A stretch of 64,000 bases of DNA from Streptomyces sp. NRRL S-1022 (GTDB taxonomy: Bacteria > Actinomycetota > Actinomycetes > Streptomycetales > Streptomycetaceae). The notes below the pieces were generated by a model. That model made no database searches and was not told the origin of the DNA. It was given only the letters and a program-made list of their open reading frames with translations. This document shows, piece after piece, positions 44,822-53,380 of this stretch. Within the stretch, counting starts at the first letter, position 1, and every line of letters starts with the position of its first letter. Both the position numbers and the translations under genes were made by a program. The stretch spans positions 217,140 to 281,139 of the forward strand of contig NZ_JOIU01000007.1 in the NCBI RefSeq assembly GCF_000720135.1, read 5' to 3'.

Positions 44822-46075
44822 TTGACCCGCATACGCGTTCACCTAGGCGTCCTCGGTCTGGCCCTGCTGGCCGGGCTGACCGCTCCCCCGGCCACCGCCT
44901 CCGCCGCACCGGCCGGCGCCCCCTCCCCCACCGTCGAGGAGCAGCGGCTCGACGCGCCGGCGCCGCAGGAGATCCTCCGGCGGTCGGGATTCGACGACGC
45001 GGCCCCGGAGTTCGCCCGTGCGCTGGGCCGGGCGCACGACTACGCGCAGGCCCGGCGCATCGTCGTACGGCAGGGATCCGCGCTGTGGCGGCGGGCCGTG
45101 GACCGGGCGCAGGGGCGGGGGCCGGCGGGCGGCGACCTGAGCCGGGACGACGACCGGCCGCTGTACTGGGCGCGGCTCGGGATGAGCCGGGAAGTACGGA
45201 CGTGGGAGCCGGGGTTCGGCCTCACCGACGCGCACCGGGACGCGCTGCTGGACCGGTTGGAGCGGACCTCGCGGGGACAGACCGACATCCGCTACCCGGC
45301 GCGGGACCGCCTGCGCCGCGTACTGCTCACCGGCTTCGACCCCTTCACGCTCGACCGGGACATCCGTATCTCCAACCCCTCCGGGGCGACGGCGCTCGCG
45401 CTCGACGGCACGGTGGTGCGGACGGCGCGGGGCCCGGCGCGGATCGAGACCGCCGTCTTCCCGGTGCGCTGGCGGGACTTCGCCGAGGGCACGGTGGAGC
45501 GGACCCTGCGCCCGTACCTGCCGGAGGTGGACCTGTTCACGACCGTGAGCCAGGGCCGCGTGGGCCGGTTCGACATCGAGCGGACCAACGGCGCCTGGCG
45601 CGGCGGCTTCCCGGACAACGACGACGTCTCCCGGACGGAGACCGTACCGGTCGCCGACCCGGCGGCACAGCCGCAGTGGACGAGCACGACCCTGCCGTAC
45701 GCCGCCGTCGTGGCCGCGCGGACGGGCCGCTTCCCGGTCTACGACCACACGGAGGTGACCGAGATCCCGGCGGGCGGCGGCGATCCCGTCGTACGGCCGG
45801 ACGGGCCGACCCCCGGCTCCGCCGCGCGCGCCGGGGGCGGCGGCGACTACCTGTCCAACGAGATCGCCTACCGGGCCACCCTGCTGCGGGACCGGCTCGG
45901 ACTGCACGACACCCTGCCCGGCGGGCATGTGCACACCCCGGTGCTCCGGTTCGGGGCCGGGAACACCACCGAGGTGACCGACCCCGAGTTCGTGCGCAAC
46001 CGGCTGGACATCATCGGCCAGGTACGGGCGATCGTCGCCGTGGCCGTCAGTGCGACGGAGCGAAGGCCAGGCTGA
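44822..46075 (+). CDS. Exported pyroglutamyl-peptidase homologue, Ser for Cys
   Basis: A 417-residue secreted protein: signal peptide (1-29), helical region, then a peptidase C15 fold from about residue 166 (VLLTGFDPFTLDRDIRISNPSG). The triad positions are Glu253 (FDIERTN), residue 345 in GDYLSNEIAYR, and His369 or His371 (GGHVHTPVL). In true pyroglutamyl peptidases residue 345 is Cys (YLCN); here it is Ser. The enzyme may use a serine nucleophile or be inactive. TTG start with GGAAGGA upstream. Its 3' end overlaps the convergent LysE gene by 29 bp. Confidence 0.8.
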   Translation: MTRIRVHLGVLGLALLAGLTAPPATASAAPAGAPSPTVEEQRLDAPAPQEILRRSGFDDAAPEFARALGRAHDYAQARRIVVRQGSALWRRAVDRAQGRGPAGGDLSRDDDRPLYWARLGMSREVRTWEPGFGLTDAHRDALLDRLERTSRGQTDIRYPARDRLRRVLLTGFDPFTLDRDIRISNPSGATALALDGTVVRTARGPARIETAVFPVRWRDFAEGTVERTLRPYLPEVDLFTTVSQGRVGRFDIERTNGAWRGGFPDNDDVSRTETVPVADPAAQPQWTSTTLPYAAVVAARTGRFPVYDHTEVTEIPAGGGDPVVRPDGPTPGSAARAGGGGDYLSNEIAYRATLLRDRLGLHDTLPGGHVHTPVLRFGAGNTTEVTDPEFVRNRLDIIGQVRAIVAVAVSATERRPG

Positions 46076-46661
46076 TGCCGAGGCCGGCCAGGACGGACCC
46101 GACGGCCTTGTTGAGGACCTTCTGGGCGCGCAGCATCAGCGTGCGCATGCGCTCCTGCGAGAAGAAGAGCGCGACGACGCCGAACCACAGCAGGTGGGCC
46201 AGCGACATGAACAGGCCGTAGCCCGCCTGCCGCCAGACCGGTGTGCCGGGGCTGACGACCTGGGCGAAGGTGGAGACGACGAACAGGGTGGTCTTGGGGT
46301 TGAGGACGTTGGTGAGGAAGCCGGTGCGCAGCGCGGCGAGCGGCGTGAGCGCGGTCTTGTGCGCCAGGTCCACCTCGACCCCGCCGCGGGTGCGGAAGGT
46401 GCGGACGCCGACGTAGACGAGGTAGGCGGCGCCGATCAGCTTGATGACCGTGAACAGGAAGGTGGAGGAGGCGATCAGCAGGCCCACGCCGAGCATCGTG
46501 TAGGTGACGTGGACCAGCACGCCGGCGGCGACGCCCGTGGCGGCGAACAGGCCGGTGCGGCGGCCGTACAGGTAGCTGTTGCGGACGATCATCGCGAAGT
46601 CGGCGCCGGGGGCGATGACGGCCAGGACGGTGATGACGGCGACGGCGAGGATCTCGGTCAC
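46047..46661 (-). CDS. LysE family exporter
   Basis: A 204-residue membrane protein with six hydrophobic helices. LysE motifs are VIAPGADFAMIVRNSYLYGRRTG and GFLTNVLNPKTTLFVVSTFAQ, the latter with the conserved Asn-Pro-Lys. It probably exports amino acids or derivatives. GTG start at 46661 overlaps the stop of the upstream EI24 gene by 4 bp (GTGA), showing translational coupling. Confidence 0.92.
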   Translation of the reverse strand: MTEILAVAVITVLAVIAPGADFAMIVRNSYLYGRRTGLFAATGVAAGVLVHVTYTMLGVGLLIASSTFLFTVIKLIGAAYLVYVGVRTFRTRGGVEVDLAHKTALTPLAALRTGFLTNVLNPKTTLFVVSTFAQVVSPGTPVWRQAGYGLFMSLAHLLWFGVVALFFSQERMRTLMLRAQKVLNKAVGSVLAGLGISLAFAPSH

Positions 46662-47452
46662 GGTATGACGTTCTCCTCTTCGGTCTCGTCGGTGCCGTCC
46701 CCGGCGTTCTGCTCGCCCAGCAGGTCGCGGGCGAGGAGCGTGGCGCCCGCTACCGCGCCCGGCATCAGGAACACCGCGACGAACGGAACCAGGAAGGCCA
46801 GGCCCAGGGGCGTGCCGAAGCCCCAGACCAGGGTCTTGCGGGAGCGGAGCAGGGTGAGCCGGGCGCGCAGGTCGACGTCCCGGCGCTGGAGCGCGACCGC
46901 GGCGAGTTCCTCGGTGAGGAAGAAGCCGGTGACGAAGAAGCCGATCACGGGTACGACGGTCTGCCCGACGACCGGCAGGAACCCGAGGGCGAAGAGCAGG
47001 ACGCCCCACAGGCCGGCCCGGACCAGGATGCGCAGGCTGTCCCGGGCGGAGATCCACAGCTCGCGCCAGAGCGGGAGGCCGGACCGGGGGGCGGTGCCGT
47101 CGGGCGAGACGTCGGCGTCGACCCTCTCCGAGAGGCTCTCGTAGAAGGGCTGGCCGACCAGCAGGGTGACGGCGGTGAAGGTCAGCACGGCCAGCAGCAG
47201 ACCGAGGGCGAACAGGACGGCCGTCAGGAAGCCGCGGAACAGTCCCTGCCAGGGGCTGGACCAGTCGTCGGCGAACGGGGTCGCCCAGCCGACCGCGTCC
47301 TCACCCCACAGGGCGAGCCCGACCAGCGCGGCGGCGTACAGGACCAGCGTGATCAGGCCGGGCAGCAGTCCGAAGCCGTAGCTCCGTCCGTGCCGGGCCG
47401 CCCAGCGCTGGCCCTTCAGCAGATAACCGAAACCCACCCCAAGATCACGCAT
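46658..47452 (-). CDS. EI24 domain membrane protein
   Basis: A 264-residue membrane protein with about five helices. EI24/CysZ-type signature: GFGLLPGLITLVLY, LVGQPFYESLSERVD, and GFFVTGFFLTEELAAVALQRRDV. CysZ imports sulfate in other bacteria; actinobacterial members are uncharacterised. It is first gene of a two-gene transcript with LysE. Confidence 0.9.
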   Translation of the reverse strand: MRDLGVGFGYLLKGQRWAARHGRSYGFGLLPGLITLVLYAAALVGLALWGEDAVGWATPFADDWSSPWQGLFRGFLTAVLFALGLLLAVLTFTAVTLLVGQPFYESLSERVDADVSPDGTAPRSGLPLWRELWISARDSLRILVRAGLWGVLLFALGFLPVVGQTVVPVIGFFVTGFFLTEELAAVALQRRDVDLRARLTLLRSRKTLVWGFGTPLGLAFLVPFVAVFLMPGAVAGATLLARDLLGEQNAGDGTDETEEENVIP

Positions 47453-47492
47453 GGCGAGGACTCTACTGGCTCGGCCGGGCCGGTGCGGCTGG

Positions 47493-47930
47493 TCAGACGT
47501 CCAGCATGCGGCGGAGCAGATCGCGCAGGGAGCCGCGCTCGTCGTCGGTGAGGGCGGCGAGCGGTTCGCGCGCGAAGTGCAGGCTCTCGCGCAGGTCCCG
47601 GGCCATCCGGCGGCCCTCCTCGGTGGCGGCGGCCACCTTCACCCGGCGGTCGGCCGGGTCGGGGCGGCGCTCCACCAGGCCGCGGGACTCCAGGCGGTCC
47701 ACGATCCCGGTGACGTTCGACGGCTCGCACTTCAGCTTCTGCGCCAGCTTGCGCATGGGCAGCGGCTCCAGCGAGAGCAGGCTGAGGAGCCGGGCCTGCG
47801 GACCGGTCAGCGTGTGCTCGCCCGCCGCCTTCTCGTAGTCCGCGTAGAAGCGGGCCACGACGTCACCGATCAGCTCCACGACTTCCAGGGTGAGGGCGTC
47901 GGGGCGATGACTCTTCGATGGGGTGGACAT
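47493..47930 (-). CDS. MarR family regulator
   Basis: A 145-residue winged-helix protein: LTGPQARLLSLLSLEPLPMRKLAQKLKCEPSNVTGIVDRLESRGLVERRPDPADRRV is the MarR DNA-binding core. Its only Cys is at the start of the recognition helix (KCEPSN), not the N-terminal sensing Cys of OhrR, so it is not an obvious OhrR despite ohr being nearby. It is divergent from an oxidoreductase; a palindrome-rich 88-bp gap is probably its operator region. Confidence 0.92.
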   Translation of the reverse strand: MSTPSKSHRPDALTLEVVELIGDVVARFYADYEKAAGEHTLTGPQARLLSLLSLEPLPMRKLAQKLKCEPSNVTGIVDRLESRGLVERRPDPADRRVKVAAATEEGRRMARDLRESLHFAREPLAALTDDERGSLRDLLRRMLDV

Positions 47931-47947
47931 GGCGACCAGGATACCCG

Positions 47948-48003
47948 GTTACTTGACATCATGAAATATTCAGGTGCAGGGTTGTTTCAGGTACTGAAGT
48001 AAC
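47948..48003. promoter_or_regulatory. Operator region between the marR and oxidoreductase genes
   Basis: This holds a plus-strand -35 TTGACA (47953-47958), palindromes TGAA-ATA-TTCA (47962-47972) and TTCAG-GTA-CTGAA (47986-47998) centred 25 bp apart, and flanking arms GTTACTT (47948) and AAGTAAC (47997). Paired related palindromes over a divergent promoter are typical MarR operators. Confidence 0.5.
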
Positions 48004-48018
48004 AGGAAAGGCTCTGTC

Positions 48019-49053
48019 ATGATCAACCGCGAGTGGCACCTGCTCAGCCGTCCCGTCGGCTGGCCGAAGCCCGAGGACTTCGCCCTGGTCGAGGCGCCGG
48101 TCCCGACCCCGGGCGAGGGCCAGGTGCTGGTGCGGAACAAGTACCTCTCCGTCGACCCGTACATGCGCGGCCGGATGAGCGAGGCGAAGTCGTACGTCGC
48201 CCCCTTCGAGCTGGGCAAGGTCATGCAGGGCGGTGCGGTCGGCGAGGTGGTCGAGTCCCGCGCCGAGGGCATCGAGGTCGGCGACCACGTCCTGCACTTC
48301 CTCGGCTGGCGGGAGTACGCGGCCGTGGACGCCCGGCACGCCGTCAAGGTGGGCCCGGCCGCCGTCCCCGCCGTCAAGGTCGACGCCGGCGCCCAGGAGG
48401 TGCCCCTGTCGACGTACCTGGGCGTCCTCGGCATGACCGGCCTGACCGCCTACGCCGGCCTGCTGCGCACCGCCTCCTTCAAGGAGGGCGACGTGGTCTT
48501 CGTGTCGGGCGCCGCCGGGGCCGTGGGCAGCCAGGTGGGCCAGATCGCCAAGCTCAAGGGCGCCTCCCGGGTCATCGGCTCGGCCGGCTCCGACGAGAAG
48601 GTCAGGCTGCTGGTGGAGGAGTACGGCTTCGACGCCGCGTTCAACTACAAGACCGGCCCGGTCGCCGAGCAGCTGCGCCAGGCCGCGCCCGACGGCATCG
48701 ACGTCTACTTCGACAACGTCGGCGGGGACCACCTGGAGGCCGCCATCGGCTCCCTGAACGAGGGTGGCCGGATCGCGGTCTGCGGCATGATCTCGGTCTA
48801 CAACAACACCGAGCCCGCCCCCGGCCCGAAGAACCTCGCCCGTCTCATCCAGACCCGCGGCCGCATCGAGGGCTTCCTGGTCGGCGACCACTACGACCTC
48901 CAGCCGCAGTTCGTCCAGGAGGTCGGTCCGTGGGTCGCCTCGGGCGCGCTGAAGTACCGGGAGACCGTGGCCGAAGGTATCGAGAACACCCTGGAGGCGT
49001 TCCTCGGGGTCCTGCGCGGCGACAACGTCGGCAAGATGGTCGTCAAGCTCTAG
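48019..49053 (+). CDS. Zinc-independent NADP-dependent oxidoreductase (MDR family)
   Basis: A 344-residue protein of the leukotriene B4 dehydrogenase / NADPH-dependent enal reductase group: LSVDPYMRGRM, GVLGMTGLTAYAG, NADP loop VSGAAGAVGSQVGQIAK and FDNVGGDHLEAAI. There are no zinc cysteines. It reduces alpha,beta-unsaturated carbonyls. It is divergent from MarR, suggesting induction by a reactive electrophile or phenolic compound (inference). ATG with AGGAAAGG upstream. Confidence 0.93.
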   Translation: MINREWHLLSRPVGWPKPEDFALVEAPVPTPGEGQVLVRNKYLSVDPYMRGRMSEAKSYVAPFELGKVMQGGAVGEVVESRAEGIEVGDHVLHFLGWREYAAVDARHAVKVGPAAVPAVKVDAGAQEVPLSTYLGVLGMTGLTAYAGLLRTASFKEGDVVFVSGAAGAVGSQVGQIAKLKGASRVIGSAGSDEKVRLLVEEYGFDAAFNYKTGPVAEQLRQAAPDGIDVYFDNVGGDHLEAAIGSLNEGGRIAVCGMISVYNNTEPAPGPKNLARLIQTRGRIEGFLVGDHYDLQPQFVQEVGPWVASGALKYRETVAEGIENTLEAFLGVLRGDNVGKMVVKL

Positions 49054-49148
49054 CCTTCCGGTGATTTTCGGCATGCGGTAACTTCTTTCCGAAATCCGTC
49101 GCCGATCGTGGGCGCGAGTCGCGGCGGACCGAGGAGGAGGACAACCGC

Positions 49149-49568
49149 ATGCCCATCACGCAGTCCGACGTCCTGTACACCGCCGTCGCCACCGCCGAGA
49201 ACGGCCGCGACGGGCGGGTCGCCACGGACGACGGCCGGCTCGACGTCGTCGTCAATCCACCGAAGGAGATGGGCGGCAGCGGGTCCGGGACCAACCCGGA
49301 GCAGCTGTTCGCCGCCGGTTACAGCGCCTGCTTCCAGGGGGCGCTGGCCGTGGTCGCCCGGCAGGAGGGCGCCGACGTCTCCGGGTCGACCGTCACGGCG
49401 AAGGTCGGGATCGGGAAGAACGACGACGGGTTCGGGATCATCGTGGAGATCTCCGCCAGCATCCCGAACGTGGACGCGGCGACCGCGCGGGACCTGGTCG
49501 GGAAGGCTCACCAGGTGTGCCCCTACTCGAAGGCGACTCGCGGGAACATCACCGTGACGCTGGTCTGA
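49149..49568 (+). CDS. ohr: Organic hydroperoxide resistance protein (Ohr/OsmC)
   Basis: A 139-residue OsmC-fold peroxidase with both reactive cysteines: AAGYSACFQGAL (peroxidatic) and AHQVCPYSKATRGN (resolving). It detoxifies organic hydroperoxides via lipoyl donors (family knowledge). ATG with GGAGGAGG. It is followed by a terminator. Its place 95 bp after the oxidoreductase suggests a small oxidative-stress cluster, though a separate promoter is likely. Confidence 0.95.
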   Translation: MPITQSDVLYTAVATAENGRDGRVATDDGRLDVVVNPPKEMGGSGSGTNPEQLFAAGYSACFQGALAVVARQEGADVSGSTVTAKVGIGKNDDGFGIIVEISASIPNVDAATARDLVGKAHQVCPYSKATRGNITVTLV

Positions 49569-49588
49569 CCTTCGTCGTTTCCACATCG

Positions 49589-49621
49589 GCAGCCGCACCC
49601 TTGGACGTGGGGTGCGGCTGC
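49589..49621 (+). terminator. Terminator after ohr
   Basis: A 12-bp perfect stem (GCAGCCGCACCC / GGGTGCGGCTGC), loop TTGGACGTG, starting 20 bp past the ohr stop. Confidence 0.85.
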
Positions 49622-49680
49622 TTCCCGGCCGGGGGCGCCTGCCGGGTGCCGTGCGGGTCCGGCTGCCGGCCGGTCACGGC

Positions 49681-49736
49681 TGGTCGCGCCCACGCGGCGG
49701 AGCCGCACACCGATGCGGTCCCGCATCCCCTCAGGG
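49681..49736. repeat. Dispersed intergenic repeat, copy D
   Basis: GGTCGCGCCCACGCGGCGGAG opening with GCGGC-GGA-GCCGC hairpin (49694-49706), then CCGCATCCCCTCAGGG. It is the same layout as 11494-11552 and 55551-55606. The CCTCAGG end again provides the stop codon (TGA at 49733-49731) of the minus-strand gene. Confidence 0.6.
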
Positions 49737-50891
49737 TGCTGCCAGGGCCGCTCGCTGGACGGCCGCCGCCAGCCTGTTGTTCTCCGGGGCCGCTCCGCCC
49801 GGGAACGCGAACCTGCGCCTCGTGTAGCCGTAGGCGATGCCGCTGTGCGGGTCCGCGAAGGCCTGGACGCCGTTCGCGCCGCTGTGGCCCAGGGTGCCGG
49901 CGCCCAGGAAGGGGTGCCAGGTGTCGGCGGTCGCCTGGAAGCCGAGACCGAAGGACTTGTGGGCGCGGGCCACCAGGTCGTAGCCCGAGGAGTGGATCTG
50001 GCCGAACTCCGCCAGCGTGTCCTCCTTCAGCAGGGGGCTGCTGCCGTCCACCTCGCTGATCATCACCGCGTACATGCCCGCGAGACCGCGCGCCGAGCCG
50101 ACGCCGCCCACCGAGGCGGGGCCCCCGGCGCGGATCAGCCGCTCGTTGGGCAGGCTCTCCAGATCGGTGGGCTGGGCGCCGTGCCGGTTGAAGGCGATCG
50201 AGGCGAGGGTGTGCGGGCCGGCCGGCTCGGCGTCGAGCTGGGCCTGCTGCGCGGGGGCCGGCAGCATCGGCTGGACCGGGCGGAAGCGCGGCTCGTGCGC
50301 GGCCGGCAGACCCAGGTGGAGGTCGAGGCCGTGGGGGGCGCGGATCCGCTCCCCGTAGACCTCCTGGAGGGTACGGCCCGTCGCCCGGCGGACGACCTCG
50401 CCGGTCAGCGCGCCGATGACCAGCGCGTGGTAGCCGAACGCCGTGCCCGGCCGCCAGAAGGGCCGCTGGTCGGCGAGGCGCTCGGCGATCATCCGGTCGT
50501 CGGCCAGCTCGGCGAGGGTGAACCCGGCGTCGGTGCCGATCAGCCCCGCGCGGTGCGTGAGGAGGTCCCGCAGGGTCAGCGCGCCCTTGCCCTCGGCCGC
50601 GAACTCCGGCCAGTAGTAGGTGACTTTGCGGTCCAGCTCCAGCGTGCCGTCCTGCACGAGCAGCGCCGCGACCAGGTGGGCCGCGCCCTTCGTGGCCGAG
50701 TACACGGCGTACAGCGTGTCGCCCGTCACCCCGGGGCCCGCCCACAGGTCCACGACCCGGCGGCCGTGGACGTACGCGCACAACTGGCCCTCGTAGTCCT
50801 GCCGCTCCCCGGCGACGAGGGCGGCGAACTCCTCGCGCACCGGCTCGAAGCCCTCGGCGACCGCGCCCTGGACGGTGATCTCCTGCGTCAT
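49731..50891 (-). CDS. Serine hydrolase (beta-lactamase family esterase)
   Basis: A 386-residue cytoplasmic PF00144 enzyme similar to EstB-type esterases. It has SxxK in YSATKGAAHLVAALL, Tyr motif FGYHALVIGAL, LLTHRAGL, and LGHSGANGVQAFADP at the C-terminus. No signal peptide. The ATG at 50891 has GGAGAG. Probably an esterase with unknown substrate. Confidence 0.92.
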   Translation of the reverse strand: MTQEITVQGAVAEGFEPVREEFAALVAGERQDYEGQLCAYVHGRRVVDLWAGPGVTGDTLYAVYSATKGAAHLVAALLVQDGTLELDRKVTYYWPEFAAEGKGALTLRDLLTHRAGLIGTDAGFTLAELADDRMIAERLADQRPFWRPGTAFGYHALVIGALTGEVVRRATGRTLQEVYGERIRAPHGLDLHLGLPAAHEPRFRPVQPMLPAPAQQAQLDAEPAGPHTLASIAFNRHGAQPTDLESLPNERLIRAGGPASVGGVGSARGLAGMYAVMISEVDGSSPLLKEDTLAEFGQIHSSGYDLVARAHKSFGLGFQATADTWHPFLGAGTLGHSGANGVQAFADPHSGIAYGYTRRRFAFPGGAAPENNRLAAAVQRAALAAP

Positions 50892-51088
50892 CCACTCTCC
50901 TTGACCGATCCGCTGCCCGCTGCTCCCCGTCGGCGCAACGCCCCGTCGAGTGCGGGCGTTCCGAGATCGGTACGGCGGGACGTGCCCGTTCGACTCAACC
51001 CCGTGCGGGCCGGCGGGTGTCACGGATGCCCCGGACGGCGGACGGAACGGAACGGCGCGGGGTGCGCCGGGGCGTACCGGCGACGGGC

Positions 51089-52021
51089 TCAGGTGCACCA
51101 CCACAGGAAACGGTCGCAGGTCCTGGTGGGCGAGGGCGTGGGGGTGGGGGCGGCGGTCGTCGGGGCCGCGGTGGGGGTGGCGGCGGGCGCGCTGGCGGCC
51201 GGGCCGGCGGGGGTGGTCGCGGCCGTACCGGAGTGCGTGCCGGCCGGCGGCCGGCCCTCGTCGGTGTCCTCGGCGGAAGGGGAGGCGGAGTCCTTGGCCT
51301 TGTCCTTGTCCTTGTCCTTCGCGGACTTCGAGGGGGACGCCGAGGCCGGGGCGTCCGGGGAGGCGGAACCGGCCGCGCCCGCGGTGGTGCCGGGGACGGT
51401 GCCGCCCGGGTCCGCGGTGCGGTCCGGCGCGGGGGAGGCGGCACCGCCGTCCGCCGTGGTGTCCCCGGCGGGGGCCGGGGCGTCACTGGAGAACGGCGAG
51501 AAGGGCGCGTCCGTGCCGAGTTCGGCGAAGCTCAGTCCGCCGGCCGCGAGCACGAACCCGGCCGCGATCAGCACGGTGCGGCGACGGCGGCGGCGGTGCA
51601 CGGCGGCCTTGCGGTCCCGCCGGCTCGCCCCGGCCCGGGCGGCCCGCCGGCCGCCGGGGGCGGCCTCCTCGGCGGTCCCACGGCCGGCGGACCCGCCCGC
51701 GTCCTCGTCCGGGTACTCACCCGCGACCTCGTCCGCGGCCTCGTCCGCGTACTCGTCCGTGCGGCCGGCGGCGTGGGCGGCCGCGCCGGTCTCCGGCCAC
51801 CGGTCCGGGTCGTCCGGCGCCTCGGGCGCGCCGAGCGGGTCGTTGGGGGCGTCGTACGGGTTGCCGTACGCCGTCGGCGGCTGCGCGTACCCGTGCCCGT
51901 ACGCGTGCGGGTGCGCGGCCGGCGCGGCCGTGGTGACGACGGGACGGCCGGCCGGCGTTCCGCACCCGGGGCAGGCCAGGGCGCCGTTGAGGTGCCGTTG
52001 GCACGGGGGGCAGTAGTCCAT
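51089..52021 (-). CDS. SCO2400-family zinc-ribbon membrane protein
   Basis: A 310-residue protein: N-terminal zinc ribbon (YCPPCQRHLNGALACPGCG, two CxxC), a Pro/Gly/Tyr-rich and acidic cytoplasmic region, basic cluster RRDRKAAVHRRRRRR, and membrane helix TVLIAAGFVLAAGGLSFAEL at about 150-170. A long Ala/Ser/Thr/Pro-rich external linker ends in CDRFLWWCT. The end motif with two Cys could form a disulfide hairpin. From memory it matches a Streptomyces family named after SCO2400; function unknown. It may link cytoplasmic sensing to an external tip. Confidence 0.82.
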   Translation of the reverse strand: MDYCPPCQRHLNGALACPGCGTPAGRPVVTTAAPAAHPHAYGHGYAQPPTAYGNPYDAPNDPLGAPEAPDDPDRWPETGAAAHAAGRTDEYADEAADEVAGEYPDEDAGGSAGRGTAEEAAPGGRRAARAGASRRDRKAAVHRRRRRRTVLIAAGFVLAAGGLSFAELGTDAPFSPFSSDAPAPAGDTTADGGAASPAPDRTADPGGTVPGTTAGAAGSASPDAPASASPSKSAKDKDKDKAKDSASPSAEDTDEGRPPAGTHSGTAATTPAGPAASAPAATPTAAPTTAAPTPTPSPTRTCDRFLWWCT

Positions 52022-52136
52022 GACGCGGGAAGACTAAGGTCCGCGCGAGCCCCGTTCCAGGCGGGGCTGTGAAGGTTTCGTGCGAGATCGAAAGAGTTCT
52101 CGAAAGCCTTGCCGAAACCGTTACCTGTTCGCCCCA

Positions 52137-52203
52137 TTGACACCCCTGCCGGACCATCCTTACTGTCACGCCAGCATTTCGAACGTGTGACGAAATCTCG
52201 AAC
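52137..52203 (+). promoter_or_regulatory. Promoter and candidate operators of the sugar-acid gene block
   Basis: TTGACA (52137-52142) and TACTGT (52161-52166) are 18 bp apart, an unusually good consensus for this genome. TTTCGAAC (52177) and TCTCGAAC (52196), 19 bp apart, lie downstream of the -10, and TTCTCGAAAG (52097) lies upstream. The repeated TCGAA half-sites suggest a repressor responding to the sugar acid; the regulator is not identified. Confidence 0.6.
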
Positions 52204-52222
52204 AGTCTGAAGGGCAACTGCC

Positions 52223-53380
52223 GTGCGCATCACCGGAATCAGCACGCACGTGGTCGGCACGCCGTGGCGCAACCTGACCTACGTCCAGGTGCACACCGAC
52301 GAGGGCATCACGGGAGTCGGCGAGACCCGGATGCTCGGGCACACCGACGCGCTGATCGGCTATCTGCGGGAAGCCGAGACCAACCACATTCTCGGATCGG
52401 ACCCGTTCGCTGTCGAGGACCTGGTGCGCCGGATGAAGTACGGCGACTACGGCCGTGCGGGTGAGATCGTCATGTCCGGCATCGCGGTCGTCGAGATGGC
52501 GTGCTGGGACATCAAGGGCAAGGCACTGGGCGTACCGGTGTGGCAGCTGCTCGGCGGGAAGGTGACCGACAAGGTCAAGGCGTACGCCAACGGGTGGTAC
52601 ACGACCGAGCGAACGCCGGAGGCGTACCACAAGGCCGCGCAGGGGGTGATGGAGCGCGGGTACAAGGCGCTGAAGATCGACCCGTTCGGCACCGGGCACT
52701 TCGAACTGGACCACGAGCAGACCCGGTACGCCGTCTCGCTCATCGAGGCCGTGCGGGACGCCATCGGCCCGGAGGCCGAGCTGATGCTGGAGATGCACGG
52801 CCGGTTCTCCCCCGCCACCGCCGTCCGGCTGGCCAAGGAGATGGCCCCCTTCAAGCCGGCCTGGCTGGAGGAGCCGGTGCCGCCGGAGAACCTGAAGGCG
52901 CTGGAGAAGGTCGCCGCGAAGGTCGACATCCCGGTCGCCACCGGTGAACGCATCCACGACCGGATCGAGTTCCGCGAGCTGTTCGACAGCCAGTCCGTGG
53001 ACATCATCCAGCCGGACGTCGGCCACATCGGCGGCATCTGGGAGACCCGGAAGCTGGCCGCCACCGCCGAGACCCACTACATGCTGGTCGCCCCGCACAA
53101 CGTGGGCGGGTCCGTGCTCACCGCCGCCTCCCTCCAAGTCGGGTTCACCTCCCCGAACTTCAAGATCCTGGAGCACTTCAACGACTTCGCGGACGCGGAG
53201 ATCAAGAAGGTGGTCAAGGGCGCGCCGCAGGTCGTGGACGGCTACTTCCACCTCTCCGACGCGCCCGGTCTCGGCGTCGAGCTGGACGTCGACGCGGCGG
53301 CCGAGTTCCCGCAGCAGCAGGCCCGGTTCGACCTGTGGGCCGAGGGCTGGGAACAGCGCAAGCCGAAGGCCGTCAAGTGA
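52223..53380 (+). CDS. Enolase-superfamily sugar-acid dehydratase (mandelate racemase/muconate lactonizing type)
   Basis: A 385-residue barrel enzyme. The N-terminal capping domain ends with EMACWDIKGKALGVPVWQLLGG. Barrel residues are KALKIDPFG (catalytic Lys region), EMHGRF (metal Glu and His), WLEEPVPPEN (Glu), TGERIHDRIEF (Glu), QPDVGHIGG and APHNVGGS (His). The HGR set resembles galactonate/mannonate dehydratases, so dehydration of an aldonic acid is likely; the substrate is unproved. GTG start. Its stop overlaps the next gene's start (GTGA). Confidence 0.9.
   Translation: MRITGISTHVVGTPWRNLTYVQVHTDEGITGVGETRMLGHTDALIGYLREAETNHILGSDPFAVEDLVRRMKYGDYGRAGEIVMSGIAVVEMACWDIKGKALGVPVWQLLGGKVTDKVKAYANGWYTTERTPEAYHKAAQGVMERGYKALKIDPFGTGHFELDHEQTRYAVSLIEAVRDAIGPEAELMLEMHGRFSPATAVRLAKEMAPFKPAWLEEPVPPENLKALEKVAAKVDIPVATGERIHDRIEFRELFDSQSVDIIQPDVGHIGGIWETRKLAATAETHYMLVAPHNVGGSVLTAASLQVGFTSPNFKILEHFNDFADAEIKKVVKGAPQVVDGYFHLSDAPGLGVELDVDAAAEFPQQQARFDLWAEGWEQRKPKAVK

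Noticed and set aside
47493..47930. OhrR, the peroxide-sensing regulator of ohr
   Set aside because: The N-terminal reactive Cys is absent and the gene is divergent from an oxidoreductase, not paired with ohr.
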